NCBI GenBank assembly: GCA_023666665.1
Contig: JAMPBN010000001.1
Coordinates: 456,436-520,435 of the forward strand
Reading direction: 5' to 3'
DNA from: Prevotella sp.
GTDB lineage: Bacteria; Bacteroidota; Bacteroidia; Bacteroidales; Muribaculaceae
DNA length: 64,000 bases
Shown here: in pieces, positions 33,882 through 42,821 of the stretch
Position numbering within the stretch: the stretch's first letter is position 1
How the letters are laid out: each line of letters starts with the position of its first letter
Notes under the pieces: model-generated
Database searches by the model: none
What the model saw: the letters and a program-made list of their open reading frames with translations, nothing else
Told to the model about the DNA's origin: nothing
Made by a program: the position numbers and the translations under genes

Positions 33882-34760
33882 TTAAAATGGTAAATCTAAA
33901 TCCGAGCCGTAAGAAATATCAGGTTCGCTGACGATTACATTGCTGTTCAATTTTCTTAAGTCTTGGATTTTAGTAATATAAAGCTGCCGCGTTGAGTCAT
34001 TGTCCAACTCCTTACGTCGGTTGCGACTTATTTCTATGAATTCCTGTTCTTGCTCAATACCTAGAAACCTTCGACCCAAGAGATTTGCGGCAATTCCGGT
34101 AGTTGAAGACCCGGCAAAAGGATCTAAAATCCAGTCGCCCGGTTCTGTTGAAGCCAAAATAATTCTCGACAACAAAGCAATAGGTTTCTGAGTGGGATGT
34201 TTACCGCATGATTTCTCCCACGAAGCAATGGCGGGCAATCGCCAAACATCAGTCATTTGGTGATTGTCGTTAATTGCTTTCATTAATGAATAATTAAACT
34301 TATGAGGTGTCTTGGCGCTTTTCCGAGCCCAAATAATAAACTCTGTAGAGTAGGTGAAGTATCGGCAAGAAATGTTTGGCGGGGGATTTGTCTTAGCCCA
34401 AGTTATTACGTTGAGTATTTTGTAACCCAACTCATTAAGTTGAGATGCCACGGAAAAGATGTTGTGGTGAGTACCTGAGATCCAAATTGAGCCATTGGCT
34501 TTCAGCTTATCTCGGCAGAGACTTAACCATTGTCGGTTAAAATCTTCAATATGTGAATAACTATCGCTTTTATCCCATAAACCCTTATCTACGCAAACAG
34601 CTTTACCAGCCTGGCAGCTGATTCCTCCATTCGATAAAAAATAGGGGGGATCGGCAAATATCATGTCAAACTTGAAGTCAAAGTTGCTTAAAATTTTGAA
34701 GCAATCTCCGGCAACAAGAGTAAATGCACGGTCTGAAGACTTATAGTCAGGAATTATCAT
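33882..34760 (-). CDS. DpnA-like DNA adenine methyltransferase (N6/N4 beta class)
   Basis: 292 residues. DMIFADPPYFLSNGG (34-48) and WILDPFAGSSTTGIAANLLG (about 210) define the class with DPPY first. KHPTQKPIALLSRII is conserved. It resembles the second methylase (DpnA/M2.DpnII), which in Streptococcus can methylate single-stranded GATC DNA during transformation. It overlaps the endonuclease start region by 4 nt. Confidence 0.9.
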   Translation of the reverse strand: MIIPDYKSSDRAFTLVAGDCFKILSNFDFKFDMIFADPPYFLSNGGISCQAGKAVCVDKGLWDKSDSYSHIEDFNRQWLSLCRDKLKANGSIWISGTHHNIFSVASQLNELGYKILNVITWAKTNPPPNISCRYFTYSTEFIIWARKSAKTPHKFNYSLMKAINDNHQMTDVWRLPAIASWEKSCGKHPTQKPIALLSRIILASTEPGDWILDPFAGSSTTGIAANLLGRRFLGIEQEQEFIEISRNRRKELDNDSTRQLYITKIQDLRKLNSNVIVSEPDISYGSDLDLPF

Positions 34761-35581
34761 TTCAGACGGTCAATGAATAGCTGAAGTGTTGACAAGTTAT
34801 AAATGCCGGGAATGATTTCAAATGCCTCTTGCAATTTGTTGGCAGCTGATTTCCAACCAATGCCGTCGGTAATCCAAATAAATTCAAAACCGTTAATAGC
34901 ATTAATCTTAGGTGCTAATTCAGAATATGCGCGAGCTACTTCGTTGAGTTTGGAACCACTGGCGGAATAGAAATTTGTTTCAATTAGGAATGTTTTTTCA
35001 GGAGTATACACTGCAAAGTCAAAGCGTTTATTGTCAACGCCTAAAGCAGCTTTTATCTGGGGGAATTCCGAGCAATAGACTTCTTGTTTAAACTTGATGT
35101 TATTTGAGCGTAGAACCCCAGCAACTATATTTTCCATTAAGTGGCCGCCACGGTTTTTTCGGGCGTTGGAGTCGAGACCGACTTCAACACCGAAGACGTA
35201 GTCAACGAGGTTTTTAATCTTACCGGATTTAAAAAGAGCAGAAAGTCCGGTTTCGTTTAGAAATTCAATTACCTTGTCTGGAGAAGTGAACCAATCGTTT
35301 AACTTAGAGGTTTCTCCTTGATGGGTTAGCGCTTTTTTATTGTCGCCGGGTCGTACCGCTATAAGAATGCCTAAAACTGAGAATGTGGAAGGGTTTACAT
35401 TCCAAAGAGTTTTAACTGCACTGTCAAGGTCTTCTTTATTGAGTAGAAAATTTAGCAGGTTTAATTTTATGGCAATTGCATCAACATTGTTGCTGACTTT
35501 TTTGAAGTCAACGAAATCAGCAAGTGTGAAATTCGTCTCGCGTAGAGGACGTAGAAATTCCGGAAATTCGGTATTCATCAT
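34757..35581 (-). CDS. DpnII-family type II restriction endonuclease (GATC)
   Basis: 274 residues like DpnII/MboI R proteins. The C-terminal catalytic region has GVDNKRFDFAVYTPEKTFLIETNFY, fitting a D...ExN/K-type core. ARKNRGGHLMENIVAGVLRSN is a conserved helix. It is expected to cut unmethylated GATC. Its ATG overlaps the rpe stop (ATGA), and its stop overlaps the DpnA-like start, so rpe-R-M2 are translationally linked. The GC content is below that of the flanking genes, indicating horizontal origin. Confidence 0.9.
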   Translation of the reverse strand: MMNTEFPEFLRPLRETNFTLADFVDFKKVSNNVDAIAIKLNLLNFLLNKEDLDSAVKTLWNVNPSTFSVLGILIAVRPGDNKKALTHQGETSKLNDWFTSPDKVIEFLNETGLSALFKSGKIKNLVDYVFGVEVGLDSNARKNRGGHLMENIVAGVLRSNNIKFKQEVYCSEFPQIKAALGVDNKRFDFAVYTPEKTFLIETNFYSASGSKLNEVARAYSELAPKINAINGFEFIWITDGIGWKSAANKLQEAFEIIPGIYNLSTLQLFIDRLK

Positions 35582-36228
35582 AGTTGGGCGAGGGATGCGA
35601 TGGTGGCGGAGGGGTTGGGGGAGTTGAAGACGTAGCTGCCTGCTACGAGGATGTCGGCGCCGGCGGCCACGAGTCGGGCACCGGTTTCGAGGTTTACGCC
35701 GCCGTCGATTTCTATCAGCGCCTTGGAGCCGCTACGGGTTATCAGCTCGCGCAGACGGCGGGTCTTCTCTACGGTATGCTCAATAAACTTCTGCCCGCCG
35801 AAGCCGGGGTTTACGCTCATCAACAATACCATATCGAGGTCGCCGATAATATCTTCGAGCAGACATATGGGAGTAGCGGGATTGAGAGTCACGGCAGGCT
35901 TCATTCCGGCGGCACGGATGGCTTGAATGGTGCGGTGGAGGTGGGTACACGCTTCGAGGTGAACGTTCATGTATTCCACGCCAGGTATCGCTGCAAGGCG
36001 GTCTACCCACTTGTCCGGCTCAACTATCATCAGATGAACGTCAAGGGGCTTGCGAGCACTCTTGGCCACGGCCTCAATTATAGGAAAACCAAATGAGATG
36101 TTAGGAACGAAACGCCCGTCCATAACGTCAAGATGAAACAGCGCGGCGTCGGAGGCGTTGACCATTTCAACGTCGCGGTCGAGCTGACCGAAGTCTGCCG
36201 AAAGCATCGAGGGAGCAATCTTAGTCAT
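35578..36228 (-). CDS. rpe: Ribulose-phosphate 3-epimerase
   Basis: 216-residue TIM barrel. KIAPSMLSADFGQLDRD, FHLDVMDGRFVPNISFG (metal His/Asp), DVHLMIVEPDKWV, LMSVNPGFGGQKFI and LIEIDGGVNLETG are all signatures. It interconverts ribulose-5-P and xylulose-5-P. The 4-nt ATGA junction with the restriction enzyme downstream and an 8-nt overlap with dedA upstream put it mid-operon. Confidence 0.96.
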   Translation of the reverse strand: MTKIAPSMLSADFGQLDRDVEMVNASDAALFHLDVMDGRFVPNISFGFPIIEAVAKSARKPLDVHLMIVEPDKWVDRLAAIPGVEYMNVHLEACTHLHRTIQAIRAAGMKPAVTLNPATPICLLEDIIGDLDMVLLMSVNPGFGGQKFIEHTVEKTRRLRELITRSGSKALIEIDGGVNLETGARLVAAGADILVAGSYVFNSPNPSATIASLAQL

Positions 36229-36892
36229 TGTTCTTTTTTGGTTTAAGCAACTGCCATAATATAAATACCACGCATATCAAGCCAATGCCATAGCCGATGT
36301 ATGAAAGGTAAGTATTGTAGTATTCAATCTGCTGGCGAAGCACTTCCTTACTCTCTACGAATCCGGCCAGGAAAGCGCCCAGTGCGCAAAGCACGGCATT
36401 CCATATCGCCGCACCGGCCGTTGTGTATAGCGCAAACTTGCCGAAGTTCATACGCGCAAGCCCGGCGGGAATGCTTATAAGTTGGCGGATAACCGGGATA
36501 AGGCGGCCAATAAACGTGGACATCGCGCCGTGTTTGTCGAAATACGTTTCTGCGCGTTCAACCTTTTCGGCCGAAATCATACATACGGCGCCGAGGCGGC
36601 TGCGGGCAAAGCCGTAAACTATCGGGCGGCCAATCCACATTGCCAGCAAGTAGTTGATTATCGACCCCATCAGTGCTCCGGCAGTTGCGGCAATTCCTAC
36701 GCCGGCCACGCTCATCGAGCCGGTTTTCATCGCTATGAATGCTGCGGGAGGCACTACTATCTCGCTCGGAAACGGTATGAAAGAACTCTCTATGGTCATA
36801 AAAATGAAAACCCACAGATAACCCGCATGCTCCATATGATGCCATACGAAGTCAAACAACTGCGTCGCGTCAATCAAAAGTAAATTTTCCAT
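36221..36892 (-). CDS. DedA family membrane protein
   Basis: 223 residues from the ATG at 36892. FIPFPSEIVVPPAAFIA, the conserved GxxxG-rich segment, and FIGRLIPVIRQLISIPAGLARM with the two essential Arg are DedA (SNARE_assoc) signatures. Five or so membrane segments. DedA proteins act in lipid scrambling and envelope homeostasis. The TACCTTTG box ends 4 nt before this ATG, excluding the longer frame from 37018. It is first of the operon dedA-rpe-R-M-M-rpiB-UPF0126. Confidence 0.93.
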   Translation of the reverse strand: MENLLLIDATQLFDFVWHHMEHAGYLWVFIFMTIESSFIPFPSEIVVPPAAFIAMKTGSMSVAGVGIAATAGALMGSIINYLLAMWIGRPIVYGFARSRLGAVCMISAEKVERAETYFDKHGAMSTFIGRLIPVIRQLISIPAGLARMNFGKFALYTTAGAAIWNAVLCALGAFLAGFVESKEVLRQQIEYYNTYLSYIGYGIGLICVVFILWQLLKPKKNND

Positions 36893-36896
36893 GGTG

Positions 36897-36933
36897 CAAA
36901 GGTAATGATTTTCCGCGAATATGCCTAAATTTG
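36897..36933. promoter_or_regulatory. Divergent boxes dedA / folP
   Basis: Minus: TACCTTTG (36897-36904), 4 nt from the dedA ATG. Plus: TAAATTTG (36926-36933), 5 nt from the folP GTG at 36939. The plus box overlaps the alternative ATG frame at 36921, arguing for the GTG start. Confidence 0.6.
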
Positions 36934-36938
36934 TCGCC

Positions 36939-37730
36939 GTGAAACGTTTTTCTCTTAACCTTAACGGCCGGTTGTATGAATATGACCGCCCGACAATTAT
37001 GGCAATCATCAATGCCACACCCGATTCTTTTTATTCCGGGGCGCGTAACGGCGATGCCCGGCAGATTGAACGCGCCATTGAGGAAGGTGCTGATATTCTT
37101 GACCTCGGGGGATGCTCAACCCGCCCCGGCGCTCCTCAACCAAGTGCCGACGAAGAGTGGCAGCGGCTGGAGCCGGTGCTTATTACGGCGCGACGAATGA
37201 CCAATCTCCCAATCAGTGTTGACACATATCGCGCATCTGTTGCTCGGCGGGCAATAGACTGCGGTGCAGATATTATCAACGACATTTCCGGCGGACTTCT
37301 CGACCCGGATATGGATTCGCTGATTGCCTCCACCCGCGTTCCTTATATTCTTATGCATTCGGGCGATACGCCGTCAACGCTGCCGTTTCTTGCCCGGCGC
37401 ATCAATGAACTTGAGGCTCTCGGAGTCAAAGATATAATCGTAGACCCCGGATTTGGATTCGGCAAAGACGTTGACCAAAACTATGAGTTGCTCCATTCTC
37501 TCAGGCTCATAAATGATACGTTGAACAGGCCGATGCTCGTTGGCCTGTCGCGTAAGTCAATGTTTTACAAGCCACTGGGTCTTACGCCTGAAGATGTGTT
37601 GCCCGCAACGTGCGGAGCCAACCTCCTCGCTCTGCAAGCCGGCGCGGCCATTCTCCGCGTTCACGACGTAGCCCCCGCCCGCCAAATTTGTTTTATTTCA
37701 GAAAATTCCTTATATTTGCATAATGTTTAA
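36939..37730 (+). CDS. folP: Dihydropteroate synthase
   Basis: 263 residues from the GTG at 36939 (an ATG at 36921 in frame is possible but lies before the promoter box). IMAIINATPDSFYSG, DLGGCSTRPGAPQPS, ISVDTYRASVA, INDISGG, YILMHSGDTPSTLPF, DPGFGFGKDVDQNYELL and GLSRKSM are the DHPS signatures. It joins the pterin made via FolB to p-aminobenzoate. The 3' end carries the promoter of the next gene and overlaps it by 8 nt. Confidence 0.95.
   Translation: MKRFSLNLNGRLYEYDRPTIMAIINATPDSFYSGARNGDARQIERAIEEGADILDLGGCSTRPGAPQPSADEEWQRLEPVLITARRMTNLPISVDTYRASVARRAIDCGADIINDISGGLLDPDMDSLIASTRVPYILMHSGDTPSTLPFLARRINELEALGVKDIIVDPGFGFGKDVDQNYELLHSLRLINDTLNRPMLVGLSRKSMFYKPLGLTPEDVLPATCGANLLALQAGAAILRVHDVAPARQICFISENSLYLHNV
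37687..37718 (+). promoter_or_regulatory. C11 protease promoter inside folP
   Basis: TTTG (37687-37690) and TATATTTG (37711-37718), exactly 20-nt spacing, within the last codons of folP. The box ends 4 nt before the ATG at 37723. Confidence 0.7.
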
Positions 37731-38811
37731 AAAATTTTTATTGGCTTTGTTGGTGGCGGCTGCGGGTTTATCGCTTACTTCTTGCAACGAAGAGCAAGAA
37801 ACCGCTAAAACCCGACGCACGCTCCTGGTATATATCGAAGGGCGCAATAACCTGAGCAGCGCGGCCAAAGCAGACTTGGAGGAGATGCATCAGGCATTAG
37901 TGCCCGCTGACTGCCGACTGCTCGTTTACCGCTCAATCAGCGGTGACGACCACCCCGTATTGATGGAAATTGTCAATGGCAAAGACTTCATCATTACCAA
38001 CTATGACGCCGAAGCGATGGCCACAGACCCCGAGCATATGCGCAGGGTTATGAGAGATATGGAGCGTAACGCCCCATCGGATGAATATGGCGTGATTTTT
38101 TGGAGTCACTCGTCGGGGTGGCGACAGAAATCGCCCTCCATTACGCGAGGTTATGGTCTTGAATATTCCAGCCAACAGATGAGCATCACCGATATGGCCG
38201 ACGTGCTTAAAGACTTTAACTTCGACTTCATATTCTTTGACACCTGCTATATGGGTTGCGTAGAGGTTGCTTACGAGCTGCGCAACGTGGCTCGCCGTAT
38301 GGTCGCCTCGGTCTGCGAAGTTCCTACCGAGGGTATGCCGTATAACCTCACCATTCCTCACTTCTTTAATACCAATACCGACTTGGGGCTAAAAGCCGTC
38401 ATCGACATCACGGTAAATTATTACGCCACTGTAAACAGTAATAAACCAAGCAGTTGTCCCTCTACGCTGAGTCTGATTAACCTCAGTAAGTTAGACGACG
38501 TAGCTCTTGAGGTTAAACGCGTTATCAACAACCCTCTGCCGGGAGGTTCGTATCAGAATTTTTCTATCTCTGCGCCCTATAAAGACCTGTTTTTTGACCT
38601 CGAACAATACATTGAGGCTCTCGGAGGTGATATTTCGGTATTATCCAATGCCGTAATCTACGAGCGTCACACCAGTTACCCCATTTGGGGAAAAGTCAAC
38701 ATAAACCGCTGTTGCGGCCTTACCGTTTACATTCCTCTCTCTCCCCTGCAAAACTACAAACTTTATGACTATAATACCCTATCGTGGGCTAAATACTTAA
38801 ACCTTAATTAA
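37723..38811 (+). CDS. Clostripain-family (C11) cysteine protease lipoprotein
   Basis: 362 residues. The signal ends with lipobox LTSC (about Cys21). VIFWSHSSGWRQ carries the catalytic His, and FIFFDTCYMGCVEVAYEL carries the catalytic Cys. These are the caspase-like C11 signatures. It is probably anchored in the outer or inner membrane facing the periplasm or surface. It has a strong promoter of its own inside folP and stops directly before the mscS ATG. Confidence 0.93.
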   Translation: MFKKFLLALLVAAAGLSLTSCNEEQETAKTRRTLLVYIEGRNNLSSAAKADLEEMHQALVPADCRLLVYRSISGDDHPVLMEIVNGKDFIITNYDAEAMATDPEHMRRVMRDMERNAPSDEYGVIFWSHSSGWRQKSPSITRGYGLEYSSQQMSITDMADVLKDFNFDFIFFDTCYMGCVEVAYELRNVARRMVASVCEVPTEGMPYNLTIPHFFNTNTDLGLKAVIDITVNYYATVNSNKPSSCPSTLSLINLSKLDDVALEVKRVINNPLPGGSYQNFSISAPYKDLFFDLEQYIEALGGDISVLSNAVIYERHTSYPIWGKVNINRCCGLTVYIPLSPLQNYKLYDYNTLSWAKYLNLN

Positions 38812-39654
38812 ATGAAAGAAAAAACATTCACTGAAGGAATGGCGTTTGGCGACTTTCTCAACGTAGCCGTAGACAAACTCACCACTTTTGCCATTCATCT
38901 CGTAGCCGCAATTCTCGTATTCTACATCGGCAGATTCATTGTCCGCAAGCTCAACGCATTAGTTCAGCGCATACTGACCAAGCGCCACGTCGACGCCTCG
39001 ATAGCATCGTTTGTAAAGTCAGCAACCGAGATCGTTCTCTACTTTGTTCTCATCATTGCTGTTATCGGTATTTTGGGCATCGAAACCAGCTCGTTTATCG
39101 CACTGTTTGCATCTGCCGGCGTTGCCGTAGGTATGGCATTGAGCGGCACACTGCAAAACTTTGCCGGCGGGGTACTCATTCTCTCGCTCCGCCCATACAG
39201 CGTCGGCGACTATATCGAAGCCCAGGGTTATGCCGGCACGGTTAAGGCCATACAGATGTTTTCAACCGTAATCACCACACCCGACAACAAAACCATAATA
39301 ATACCTAACGGCCCGCTGAGCAACGGCTCAATCAACAACTATTCAAAGCAAGACCTGCGTCGAGTTGACTGGACCGTGGCCACGGCTTACGGCACCAACT
39401 TTGAAACCGCAAAAGCCGTAATACTCGAAATTCTCGGCTCTCTCCCTCAGGTTATCAACACACCCGGCCAACAACCCGCAGTATATATCGGCGAACTGGC
39501 CGACAGTTCCGTCAACATCACCGTTCGCGCCTGGGTTAAGTCTGCAGATTACTGGGATGTTTTCTTCACCGTTAATCAGCAAATCTACGAAACTCTGCCC
39601 TCGCGCGGCGTAGAATTCCCATTCCCACAGCTTGATGTTCATATTGGGCGTTAG
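38812..39654 (+). CDS. Small-conductance mechanosensitive channel (MscS family)
   Basis: 280 residues and three membrane segments. FASAGVAVGMALSGTLQNFAGGVLIL is the pore-lining TM3 and start of the beta domain (MscS Gly/Ala pattern), followed by RPYSVGDYIEAQGYAGTV and IIPNGPLSNGSINNYS. It relieves osmotic downshock. It is adjacent (0 nt) to the C11 gene. The stop codon region GGGCGTTAGGCG is part of a GCGTTAG-type repeat. Confidence 0.93.
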   Translation: MKEKTFTEGMAFGDFLNVAVDKLTTFAIHLVAAILVFYIGRFIVRKLNALVQRILTKRHVDASIASFVKSATEIVLYFVLIIAVIGILGIETSSFIALFASAGVAVGMALSGTLQNFAGGVLILSLRPYSVGDYIEAQGYAGTVKAIQMFSTVITTPDNKTIIIPNGPLSNGSINNYSKQDLRRVDWTVATAYGTNFETAKAVILEILGSLPQVINTPGQQPAVYIGELADSSVNITVRAWVKSADYWDVFFTVNQQIYETLPSRGVEFPFPQLDVHIGR

Positions 39655-39668
39655 GCGTTTGGTATTGT

Positions 39669-40586
39669 ATGGATTTTAAGGTGCACATATTAGGTACGGG
39701 TTCGGCAACTCCATCGTTGCGCCATATGCCCTCGTCGCAAGTAGTTGAACATAACGGAAAACTCTTTATGATTGACTGCGGCGAGGGTACGCAGCTACAA
39801 ATGATGCGTATGCGTCTTAAATTCGGAAAACTTAACAATATATTCATATCCCACATCCACGGCGACCACATTCTTGGAGTACTCGGTTTGATTTCAACTA
39901 TGGCACTCCACGAAAAAGGGTCTGCACTCACCATCCACATTATCCAAGAAGGAGCCGACATTATCAAATCATTGCTCGCCACCCTTATCGGAGATACTCC
40001 TTTCAACCTAAATTTCGACATTATAGACCCTCAAGCCAAGCAACAACTTCTCTTCGAGGACTCTACTCTGACGGTTTCATCCTTTCCGCTCTTCCACCGC
40101 GTTCCCACCGTAGGATTCCTATTCAGGGAGAAACCAAAACCCCGCCATATCAACGGCGAGATGGCCCGCTTCCACCAAGTTCCTCATTATATGATGGAAC
40201 AACTGCGCCAAGGAGCTGACTTTATAAAACCTGACGGCACGGTGATTCCAAACTCACTCCTTACTACCCCACCCTCGCCCTCCACCTCATATGCATACTG
40301 CACAGACACTATTTTCAGTCGCCGCGTAGTGGCCTCAGTTCGCGGAGTTGACACTATTTTCCACGACTCCACATATGGCGATGATGGCCTTGCCAACGCC
40401 GCAAAATACGGACACTCCACCTCGCGTCAGGCTGCTGAGGTAGCGCTGCGTGCGGATGCCAATACACTTATTTTGGGTCACTTTTCGCAGCGCTATGACT
40501 CAGAAGAGAAGCTCGTGGAGCAAGCTGCCGAAGTCTTTCCGGGCAGAATAATCGCCGCCAACGAAGGGATGACCATTGAGCTTTAA
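39669..40586 (+). CDS. rnz: Ribonuclease Z
   Basis: 305 residues. The metallo-beta-lactamase motif HIHGDH (about 60-65) binds zinc. GTGSATPSLRHMPSSQ is the N-terminal signature, YCTDT carries the metal Asp, and GHFSQRY the C-terminal His. It processes tRNA 3' ends, needed here for tRNA-Leu, which lacks an encoded CCA. It is preceded by mscS at 14 nt and followed by the 371-bp AT-rich region. Confidence 0.96.
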   Translation: MDFKVHILGTGSATPSLRHMPSSQVVEHNGKLFMIDCGEGTQLQMMRMRLKFGKLNNIFISHIHGDHILGVLGLISTMALHEKGSALTIHIIQEGADIIKSLLATLIGDTPFNLNFDIIDPQAKQQLLFEDSTLTVSSFPLFHRVPTVGFLFREKPKPRHINGEMARFHQVPHYMMEQLRQGADFIKPDGTVIPNSLLTTPPSPSTSYAYCTDTIFSRRVVASVRGVDTIFHDSTYGDDGLANAAKYGHSTSRQAAEVALRADANTLILGHFSQRYDSEEKLVEQAAEVFPGRIIAANEGMTIEL

Positions 40587-40957
40587 AGTTGTTGAAAAGC
40601 TGTTGAAAACGTATTGAAAAAGGTTTTAAAAACTCACAGGGTCGGAGAGTGAACTTTTCTGGCCGATTAGTTGTTTACAATTATCAACTGATATTTTTGT
40701 GTTTTTGAACGGTAAATATGAAAGAAATTTATTAACTTTGTCGGTTGTTAACATACTGTTGATAACTTCATAACCTTACTGAAAGTCAGTGCTTTTATAT
40801 GTTCATAACTTGCCTCAAAGCTGTTAATAATGTTTCATAACCCAAAAAAGCAACAGTTGGACTGGAAAGTTATCATCGTTATCAACACCTCTTTTTCTTA
40901 TTTATTCTATTTTTTATTAAAAGATTCTTATTTAAAAACCTATATAAATAATAAAGC
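40587..40957. other. Candidate replication origin (AT-rich region with DnaA-box-like 9-mers)
   Basis: There is no gene in 371 bp. Three 9-mers TGTTGAAAA/TATTGAAAA start at 40590, 40601 and 40612 (11-bp, helically phased). TTATCAACT is at 40681, TGTTGATAA (inverse of TTATCAACA) at 40757, GTTCATAAC at 40801 and TGTTAATAA at 40822. An adjacent pair, TTATCATCG|TTATCAACA, spans 40870-40887. TTATCAACA differs by one base from the DnaA consensus TTATCCACA. The final 70 bp (40888-40957) is almost pure A/T, like an unwinding element. A TAACTTTG box (40733-40740) may alternatively promote nadA. Origin function is inference. Confidence 0.45.
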
Positions 40958-41893
40958 ATGGTTGAAAAGTCGGAACTCATAGAGAAAATAAAAAATCTCA
41001 AAGAGAAGCACAATGCAGTAATAATGGCTCACTACTATACCCTGCCGGAAATTCAGGATATAGCCGACTATATAGGCGACTCTCTCGCCCTTGCTCAAAT
41101 TGCGGCTAAAGTGAAACAGCCGGTAATAGTTTTGTGCGGCGTAAATTTTATGGCCGATACCGCAAAGATACTTTGTCCCGACAAAACCGTTTTACTCCCC
41201 GACCTCGAAGCCGGATGTTCGCTTGCCGACAGTTGCCCGGCTCAGGAATTTGAAAAATTCATTAATGAACATCCGGGTTACACCGTTATAAGCTACGTCA
41301 ACACCTCAGCCGAAGTAAAGGCGCTCAGCGATGTACTCGTAACGTCGGGAAATGCAAAAAAAATAGTGGATACATTTCCGGCAGATGAAAAGATAATATT
41401 CGGCCCTGACCGCAACCTCGGCAACTATATAAACAGTGTTACCGGGCGAAATATGTTGCTATGGGATGGTGCTTGCCACGTACATGAAAAATTTTCTGCC
41501 GAAAAACTTATGGAATTGATGCATCAGCATCCTCGGGCAAAAGTGCTTGCACATCCCGAGTGCAAAAAGCCTCTGCTGATGCTTGCCGACGTGGTAGGGT
41601 CAACTGCCGCGCTGCTTAAGGCTGCTACGGAAGCTCCCGAGGGTTCTGAATTTATTGTAGTAACCGAGAGCGGCATACTCCACGAAATGCGTCGCCTATG
41701 CCCCGATAAGACATTCATTCCGGCACCTCCCACCGACTCCACTTGCGGATGTAACGACTGTGCGTTTATGAAGCTGAACACCCTCGAAAAGCTCGCGGAT
41801 TGTTTGGAAAAAATGTCTCCCGCAATAGAAGTAGACCCCGAAATATCTGCCAAAGCCCGAAAACCAATAGAGCGTATGCTTTGTTTGAGTTAA
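40958..41893 (+). CDS. nadA: Quinolinate synthase A
   Basis: 311 residues. VIMAHYYTLPEIQDIADYIG, CGVNFMADTAKIL (first cluster Cys), VHEKFSAEKL, AHPEC (second Cys), TDSTCGCNDCAFM (third Cys). It carries a 4Fe-4S cluster and makes quinolinate for NAD. The partner nadB is not in the window. The long AT-rich leader contains many DnaA-box-like sites. Confidence 0.96.
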   Translation: MVEKSELIEKIKNLKEKHNAVIMAHYYTLPEIQDIADYIGDSLALAQIAAKVKQPVIVLCGVNFMADTAKILCPDKTVLLPDLEAGCSLADSCPAQEFEKFINEHPGYTVISYVNTSAEVKALSDVLVTSGNAKKIVDTFPADEKIIFGPDRNLGNYINSVTGRNMLLWDGACHVHEKFSAEKLMELMHQHPRAKVLAHPECKKPLLMLADVVGSTAALLKAATEAPEGSEFIVVTESGILHEMRRLCPDKTFIPAPPTDSTCGCNDCAFMKLNTLEKLADCLEKMSPAIEVDPEISAKARKPIERMLCLS

Positions 41894-41923
41894 ATAAACA
41901 TATAACCTCATAACCAAACTAAA

Positions 41924-42817
41924 ATGGAACAAATGGACAAATATCATCAGGCGGTGGCCGACTCAAAGGTTACTGCCAGCGATGAAGAAGTGAAAGCAGC
42001 AGTTGATATGATTCTTGCCGAACATCTGCAGGAGAATATGAATATGGATGTTTACAAGACAGTGTTCAATTCTATTGACCTTACAACCCTTACGTCGACC
42101 GACTCGCCTCAAAGCGTGGCAAAATTCACCGAGCGCGTAAACGCCTTTGAGGAGCAGTATCCTCATCTGCCTAATGTTGCGGCAATCTGCGTGTATCCCA
42201 ACTTTGTACCGGTAGTTCGCACGGTGCTCGACGTTACCGAGGTGGAGATTGCTGCAGTGAGCGGCGCATTTCCGTCGTCGCAGTCTTTCCCCGAGGTTAA
42301 GATTGCCGAAACTGCCCTGGCCATAGAAGCCGGAGCTGATGAGATAGACATAGTGTTCAACCTCGGCAACTACCTTGATGGCGACTACGAAGAAGTTAGC
42401 GACGAAATCAGCGAACTCAAGCACTCCACCCGCGGCGGCAAGCTGAAAGTAATCCTTGAAACCGGAGCGCTGAAAACTGCCGCCAACATCAAGGCCGCAT
42501 CCGTTTTGAGCCTCTATGCCGGCGCAGACTTCCTGAAAACCTCTACCGGCAAGGAATATCCCGGTGCATCGCTCGAGGCTGCCTACGTAATGGCCCAGTG
42601 CATCAAGGAATATTTCGAAAAAACAGGTAACCGCGTGGGCTTCAAGGCTTCGGGCGGCGTACGCACTACCGAAGATGCCGTGAAGTATTACACCATTATC
42701 AAGGAAGTGCTTGGCGAGGAATGGCTCAGTAACGAATACTTCCGCATTGGAGCAAGCTCTCTGGCAAATGCCGTGCTCGCTGACATTACCGGCGAAAAAG
42801 GCATAAAATTCTTCTAA
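41924..42817 (+). CDS. deoC: Deoxyribose-phosphate aldolase
   Basis: 297 residues, the larger class found in Bacteroidetes. AICVYPNFV, AGADEIDIVFNLG, KVILETGAL (Lys), DFLKTSTGK (Schiff-base Lys) and VGFKASGGVRTTEDA are diagnostic. It splits deoxyribose-5-P to acetaldehyde and glyceraldehyde-3-P. It follows nadA by 30 nt and leads into the interrupted GYF/CD225 gene 4 nt after its stop. Confidence 0.95.
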   Translation: MEQMDKYHQAVADSKVTASDEEVKAAVDMILAEHLQENMNMDVYKTVFNSIDLTTLTSTDSPQSVAKFTERVNAFEEQYPHLPNVAAICVYPNFVPVVRTVLDVTEVEIAAVSGAFPSSQSFPEVKIAETALAIEAGADEIDIVFNLGNYLDGDYEEVSDEISELKHSTRGGKLKVILETGALKTAANIKAASVLSLYAGADFLKTSTGKEYPGASLEAAYVMAQCIKEYFEKTGNRVGFKASGGVRTTEDAVKYYTIIKEVLGEEWLSNEYFRIGASSLANAVLADITGEKGIKFF

Positions 42818-42821
42818 AAAA

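Noticed and set aside
36893..37018. Longer dedA start at 37018
   Set aside because: It would begin inside folP and before the TACCTTTG box that ends 4 nt from the ATG at 36892.
40733..40740. The AT-rich rnz-nadA region as only a nadA promoter/leader
   Set aside because: A TAACTTTG box exists, but a 220-nt leader packed with phased 9-mers and an A/T tract is more than a promoter needs. Kept as a candidate origin with moderate confidence.
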